From: Solimonas fluminis
Lineage (GTDB): Bacteria > Pseudomonadota > Gammaproteobacteria > Nevskiales > Nevskiaceae
Direction of reading: 5' to 3'
Assembly (NCBI RefSeq): GCF_002930645.1
Contig: NZ_PSNW01000001.1
Span: forward strand, 364,600-428,599
DNA length: 64,000 nt
The notes beneath the pieces were generated by a model. That model saw only the letters and a list, made by a program, of their open reading frames with translations. It searched no databases and had not been told where the DNA came from. Shown here piece by piece: positions 60,397 to 64,000 of this stretch (positions within the stretch are counted from its first letter, which is position 1; the number at the start of each line of letters is the position of its first letter). The translations under genes were made by a program, and so were the position numbers.

Positions 60397-61410
60397 TCAG
60401 CCGCCGGCGCGCTCGGACTGGATTTCCACCACGGCGCGGATCCACAGCGACAGGCGCTCGAACAGGCCGTCGCGCGAGGGGAACAGGAAATGGCTGTGGC
60501 CGGCTTCCTTGAGGATGTGCAGGGTCACGTCGCGCGACTTGTGGAAGGCCGCGGGAATCTGGTGGGTGGGGCCGGCCATGTCGCGCTCGCCCAGGCCCAG
60601 GAAGATCGGCACCTCGATCTGCGCCGCCTCGGGGGCGACGTTGCCCGGCAGCATCGACATGAAGGCCGGCACCGGCAGCAGGGGGCCGCGGGCCGCCTTG
60701 ATCGCCTCCACCGCGCGCGGGTCGGCGTTGCCGCCGGCGTAGATGGCATTGGACTGGCCATTGGCGCGGATGACGGGATAGGGCTCCACGAACATCTTCT
60801 TCGCCAGGCGCGGCAGCTGCGCGCGCACCGCGGCAGGGTCTGCCGCCAGCTCGCGCGCCTCGGGCGGCAGGTATTCCGGCAGGCCGCGGGTGGAGAAGCC
60901 CAGCAGCACGATGCCGGCGTGCTGCTTCGCATGGGCCTGCTGCAGCACGGTCATCATCGCGCCCATGGAGTGGCCCACCCCCAGGCTCAGCAGGTGCGGC
61001 AGGCGCGGGATGCCCGGGACGAGGCTGCCCTCGCGCAGGCGGCGCAGCACCACGTCGGTGGCCTGGCTGTTGGCCCGGGCCAGCAGGTCGGCGGTCAGCA
61101 GGTAGCCGTCCTCGGGGCGGTCGCTGTCGCCCATGCCGAGATGGTCCATGGTGACGACGATGAAGCCGCGCGCGCTCATCTGGCGCGCGAAACTGAAGCT
61201 GCCGTCGCCGTCCGGGGGCACCAGGTCGTAGTAGCGGCGGTTCATGCCGCCGCCGGGCAGGCAGACCAGCACCACCGGCGGCGAACGCAGGCTGCGGAAA
61301 TCCGGCGTGTGCACGTCCACGGCGATGCGCGCGGACGGCAGCTCCGGCAGCTCGATGCCGGACTCGACGCGCAGGCTGGCGCCGTACTCGGAATGGGTCA
61401 GCATGGTCAT
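60397..61410 (-). CDS. Alpha/beta hydrolase
   Basis: Serine hydrolase of 337 residues. The fold landmarks are VVLVCLPGGGMNRRYYDL (oxyanion loop), VTMDHLGMGDSDRP, the nucleophile elbow LGVGHSMGAMMTVL (GHSMG), FLGLGERDMAGPTH (acid) and ILKEAGHSHFLFPSR (catalytic His). ATG 61410 is the first in frame after the Rieske stop (11 bases); 61404 is an alternative. In its operon it may hydrolyse an ester, lactone or thioester intermediate. Substrate unknown. Confidence 0.93.
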   Translation of the reverse strand: MTMLTHSEYGASLRVESGIELPELPSARIAVDVHTPDFRSLRSPPVVLVCLPGGGMNRRYYDLVPPDGDGSFSFARQMSARGFIVVTMDHLGMGDSDRPEDGYLLTADLLARANSQATDVVLRRLREGSLVPGIPRLPHLLSLGVGHSMGAMMTVLQQAHAKQHAGIVLLGFSTRGLPEYLPPEARELAADPAAVRAQLPRLAKKMFVEPYPVIRANGQSNAIYAGGNADPRAVEAIKAARGPLLPVPAFMSMLPGNVAPEAAQIEVPIFLGLGERDMAGPTHQIPAAFHKSRDVTLHILKEAGHSHFLFPSRDGLFERLSLWIRAVVEIQSERAGG

Positions 61411-61421
61411 CTGTCGGGAAC

Positions 61422-61787
61422 TCAGGCTTCGAGGTAGAGCTTGCCGTCCGCCTCGGTCACGTTGAAGGTCTTCAGCGGCGCCGGCTTGCGGCCGGCGGCG
61501 ACCAGGGCGCGGCTCCAGGCCGGCAGCGGCAGCCCGGCCACGGAATTGACCCAATCCAGGTTCTCGCCGGTGCAGGCGTCGAAGCGCGAGCCATGCCAGG
61601 GACAGCGGATGGTGCCATGCTCGACCCTGCCACGCGTCATCGGCAGGTTGAAGTGCGGACAGCGGTTCTCGACGGCGCAGGCACGCCCCGCCACCCGCGT
61701 CAGCAGCAGCGAGCGCCCCTCGGCGCTCACCGCATGCAGCCGTCCCTCCTGGACCTCCCCCGAGGCTGCCAGTTCGACACGACTCAT
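61422..61787 (-). CDS. Rieske [2Fe-2S] ferredoxin-like protein
   Basis: A 121-residue protein consisting of a Rieske domain: ENRCPHFNLPMTRG and TIRCPWHGSRFD provide the two Cys and two His ligands (CxH...CxxH), followed by GLPLPAWSRALV. The size fits an electron carrier of a ring-hydroxylating or other oxygenase rather than a catalytic subunit. No large oxygenase subunit is encoded next to it. It lies between the thiolase homologue and alpha/beta hydrolase genes with tight spacing. Confidence 0.94.
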   Translation of the reverse strand: MSRVELAASGEVQEGRLHAVSAEGRSLLLTRVAGRACAVENRCPHFNLPMTRGRVEHGTIRCPWHGSRFDACTGENLDWVNSVAGLPLPAWSRALVAAGRKPAPLKTFNVTEADGKLYLEA

Positions 61788-61823
61788 CGCACCGCTCCCT
61801 GCGGGCCCTGCCCGCCCCAAAGC

Positions 61824-62990
61824 TCAGTCGACGCTGAGGACCGCTCCCGCCATGCCGGAGGACACCAGCACGTTGGTGACGCTCTTCACCTGGTTGACCG
61901 AGGTGCCGCGGATCTGGCGCACGCCCTCGGCCATGCTGTTCATGCCGTGAATATACGCCTCTCCGAGCAGGCCGCCATGGGTGTTCGTCGGCAGGATGCC
62001 GTCGATGGCCAGCGCCCCGGACTTGACGAAGTCCTTGCCCTCGCCCGGCTTGCAGAAACCGAAGCCTTCCAGCTGCAGCAGCACGTGCGGCGTGAAGGCG
62101 TCATAGATCATCGCCGCCTGCATGTCCTTGGGCCCGAGGCCCACCATGTCCCACAGGCGCCCGGCCACGCCCTGCGCCTCGGGCATCACGGTGAGGTCTT
62201 CGTGGTAGTAGTTGGAGATCACTTCCACGTTGTAGGGGATCGACTGCGTGGCACCGAGGATGCGCACCGGCTTCTGCTTGAGGTCGCGCGCGCGCTCCAG
62301 GCTGGTGACCAGGATGGCCTGGCCGCCGTCGCTTTCCTGGCAGCAGTCCAGCATGCGCAGCAGCGGCTCCATGATCCACTTGGAGTTCTGGTGGTCTTCC
62401 AGGGTGATCGGCTTGTTGTAGAACCAGGCCTTGGGATTGGTGGCGGCGTACTGGCGCTGCTGCACCGAGATCAGGCCCAGGTCGCGGTTGGTGACGCCGT
62501 ACTTGTGCATGTAGCGCTGCGCCTGCAGCGCGCCCCAGCTGGCCGGGGTCATGGCGCCGAAGGGCACGCACCACAGCAGCGAGCCGGTGCCGTTGCCCGA
62601 CTGGTAGTTGGTGGTGTTGGTCGGGTTCTGGCCGAAGCGGTACTGGCTGCGCTCGTTCATCGCGCGCCAGATCAGCACGTTCTTGCACAGGCCGGCGTTG
62701 ACCATCGCCATGGCCTGGTAGATGGTGCCGGCCGCGGCGGCGCCGCCGCCGGGAATGCGGGTGGTATAGGCCAGGTCCTTCACGCCCAGGCAACGCGCGA
62801 GCATCATCTCGTCGCTGTTGTCGATGGTGAAGGTGATCATGCCGTCGATGTCGTGCGGGCTGATGCCGGCGTCGTCGCAGGCGGCCTTGGCGCACTCGGC
62901 GGCCAGCTGCAGCTCGCTGCGGCCGGATTCCTTGGAAAATTCGGTGGCGCCGATGCCGGCGATGGCGGCTTCGGTGAATTGGCGTGCCAT
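61824..62990 (-). CDS. Thiolase-fold lipid-transfer-like protein (Ltp2/SCP-X type)
   Basis: A 388-residue thiolase-fold protein of the lipid-transfer type. It begins FTEAAIAGIGATEFSKESGRS and has RIPGGGAAAAGTIYQAMAMV (residues 78-97), where true thiolases carry their nucleophilic Cys; here none is present. Further blocks are AMIYDAFTPHVLLQLEGFGF and LPTNTHGGLLGEAYIHGMNSMAEG. In steroid side-chain degradation such Cys-less proteins (Ltp2) act as retro-aldolases together with a DUF35 partner; here the DUF35 gene ends ten bases upstream. Aldol cleavage of a branched acyl-CoA is the best prediction; the exact substrate is open. Confidence 0.92.
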   Translation of the reverse strand: MARQFTEAAIAGIGATEFSKESGRSELQLAAECAKAACDDAGISPHDIDGMITFTIDNSDEMMLARCLGVKDLAYTTRIPGGGAAAAGTIYQAMAMVNAGLCKNVLIWRAMNERSQYRFGQNPTNTTNYQSGNGTGSLLWCVPFGAMTPASWGALQAQRYMHKYGVTNRDLGLISVQQRQYAATNPKAWFYNKPITLEDHQNSKWIMEPLLRMLDCCQESDGGQAILVTSLERARDLKQKPVRILGATQSIPYNVEVISNYYHEDLTVMPEAQGVAGRLWDMVGLGPKDMQAAMIYDAFTPHVLLQLEGFGFCKPGEGKDFVKSGALAIDGILPTNTHGGLLGEAYIHGMNSMAEGVRQIRGTSVNQVKSVTNVLVSSGMAGAVLSVD

Positions 62991-63000
62991 GTCGGGTCCC

Positions 63001-63441
63001 TTACTTCTTGACGGGCCGGAACACCGGCACCTTGTGGTTGTTCATCGTGGGCTCGAAGGTGACTTCGACCGGCATGTCCTGCACCACCTCGTCGTAGGCC
63101 ACGCCGACGACGTTGGAGACGAAGCGGGTGCCTTCCTCCAGCTCGATCACGGCGATGATCGGGGCTTCCTTGAAGCCGAACGGAGGCGGATGGCGGGCGA
63201 TGGCCCAGGAATGCACCTTGCCCTTGCCGGACAGGGGCACTTCCTCGCGCTTCAGGCTGAAGCACTTGGGGCACATCGGCCGGGGCGGGAAGCGGAACTC
63301 GCCGCAGTCGCCGCACTTCTGGCCGAGGAACAGCTCCTTGTCGGCGCCCTCCCAGAAGAACTTGGCGTCGAGCGTGACGATCGGCGGGATGCGGGTGGGC
63401 TTGGGTGCGGCGGGCGCCGCAGGCTGTTCTGGCGTGCTCAT
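63001..63441 (-). CDS. Zn-ribbon OB-fold protein (DUF35)
   Basis: A 146-residue acyl-CoA-associated protein: Pro/Ala-rich start, then the rubredoxin-like zinc ribbon GQKCGDCGEFRFPPRPMCPKC (two CxxC), then an OB-fold (KGKVHSWAIARHPPPFGF, IIAVIELEEGTRFVSNVVG). DUF35 proteins pair with thiolase-like enzymes such as the Ltp2 aldolase or archaeal HMG-CoA/thiolase complexes. It directly precedes the thiolase homologue gene and is probably its obligate partner. Confidence 0.95.
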   Translation of the reverse strand: MSTPEQPAAPAAPKPTRIPPIVTLDAKFFWEGADKELFLGQKCGDCGEFRFPPRPMCPKCFSLKREEVPLSGKGKVHSWAIARHPPPFGFKEAPIIAVIELEEGTRFVSNVVGVAYDEVVQDMPVEVTFEPTMNNHKVPVFRPVKK

Positions 63442-63514
63442 GAGTCCCCTCAGGTTTGCATGGACCTTACAGGGGGTAAAGCTTGGGGGGCCTGCCTCAA
63501 ATGGGTGAGGACAC

Positions 63515-63577
63515 CCCGTAGCAGCCCGCTTGCTGGCGACGCTGGCCTTGCAGTCGCCAGCAAGCGGGCTCCTACAG
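63515..63577. repeat. REP-like palindrome
   Basis: AGCCCGCTTGCTGGCGAC (63523-63540) and its exact reverse complement (63553-63570) form an 18-base stem with a 12-base loop, flanked by CCGTAG and CCTACAGG. The core GTAGGAGCCCGCTTGCTGGC on the opposite strand resembles REP elements of Pseudomonas and Xanthomonadales. It lies between the tetR and DUF35 genes. Confidence 0.85.
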
Positions 63578-63595
63578 GGCAAGAAGCTGCGGCAA

Positions 63596-64000
63596 TCAGG
63601 GCTCCTTGAGCATCGCCAGCACGGTCTGCTGGATGCGCTGCAGGTAGCGGGGCGTATTGCGCACCTTCTGCTCGAACACCCGCTCGATGGTCAGGCCGGT
63701 CAGGAAGCAGTGGGCGAAGGTCAGGACCTCGCGTGCGCGGGCCTCGTCCAGCCTGACGTCGGCGAAGATCTCGCGCAGCGACACCAGGGGATCGCGGCTG
63801 AAGCGGTCCTCCCAGTTGGGCGGCGCCTCCTCGTGGAAGCCGCGGGTGGCGAGCAGGATCTCCAGCATCGCCAGGTAGGCGTCGTCCTGGTAGTGCGCCC
63901 ACATGGTCTCGAGGAAGCCCTCCACCCGCTGGGCCAGCGAACCTGCCCGCAGGGCCGGATCGGCCATGCGCTGGGCGAAGCGCTCGTGGGCCAGGTTCAT
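63596..64000 (-). CDS. TetR family regulator, C-terminal part (truncated by window edge)
   Basis: The open frame runs off the right edge; only the last 134 codons are seen and the ATG at the very edge need not be the true start. The visible part is an all-helical ligand domain (LAQRVEGFLETMWAHYQDDAYLAMLEILLATRG, VLTFAHCFLTGLTIERVF) typical of the TetR family; no DNA-binding domain is visible. It lies first in the minus-strand direction, ahead of the DUF35-thiolase operon, and is the likely repressor of it. Confidence 0.75.
   Translation of the reverse strand: MNLAHERFAQRMADPALRAGSLAQRVEGFLETMWAHYQDDAYLAMLEILLATRGFHEEAPPNWEDRFSRDPLVSLREIFADVRLDEARAREVLTFAHCFLTGLTIERVFEQKVRNTPRYLQRIQQTVLAMLKEP

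Overview
The window is about 67% GC by eye. It looks like one end of a chromosomal contig from an aerobic, high-GC gammaproteobacterium. The first bases are an exact 22-base match to the Illumina P5 adapter, so position 1 is probably a true contig end with untrimmed adapter. Core genes (secDF-yajC, rmlBACD, ilvD, tgt, queA, tRNA-Leu), many lipoproteins, DUF1302/DUF1329 proteins, a wax ester synthase, several acyl-CoA enzymes and Xanthomonadales-style intergenic repeats point to the Nevskiales/Xanthomonadales neighbourhood (a Solimonadaceae-like lipid or terpenoid degrader). That placement is an inference of moderate-to-low confidence.

Layout. 1-8.3 kb: envelope genes (sugar transferase, yajC-secD-secF on minus; the dTDP-L-rhamnose operon rmlB-A-C-D on plus). 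8.4-13.4 kb: a long acyl-CoA dehydrogenase, glutathione peroxidase, an AT-rich spacer and a fused phosphatase-synthase for the compatible solute glucosylglycerol (ggpPS). 13.4-18.0 kb: a membrane zinc protease, then a TetR regulator divergent from a nitrilase-like lipoprotein and a Tat-exported flavin amine oxidase. 18.3-23.2 kb: one 4.9-kb gene of much lower GC, encoding a 1631-residue STAND-like NTPase with a helical-repeat body and a C-terminal phospholipase-D-like domain. It is the best candidate for an undescribed (probably antiphage or conflict) system. 23.2-26.1 kb: a DUF1800-DUF1501 pair. 26.4-31.4 kb: tgt, a chagasin-family inhibitor, tRNA-Leu(CAA), ilvD and queA. 31.5-36.8 kb: exported hydrolases (phosphatase, GH31, HD protein, PHB-depolymerase-like esterase).

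36.9-44.0 kb holds two mirrored modules, each pairing a DUF4382 lipoprotein with an OmpR-type response regulator and a histidine kinase. An EF-hand protein belongs to one module and a glutathione S-transferase lies between them. 44.1-48.0 kb has two coupled lipoproteins (NHL-repeat and Ig-like) convergent with a wax ester synthase. 48.2-54.7 kb holds DUF1302, a flavin reductase fused to a MarR-like domain, an SDR, DUF1329 and a pirin. From 55.1 kb to the end is a ten-gene minus-strand run headed by a truncated TetR gene: DUF35 protein, Ltp2-like thiolase homologue, Rieske protein, alpha/beta hydrolase, small unknown, acyl-CoA ligase, SRPBCC protein, CoA transferase and amidohydrolase. It reads as a catabolic operon for activation and side-chain cleavage of a steroid-, terpenoid- or aromatic-type acid.

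Most long open frames opposite these genes are GC-rich shadows and are not listed. No CRISPR array, rRNA, transposase or integrase was seen.
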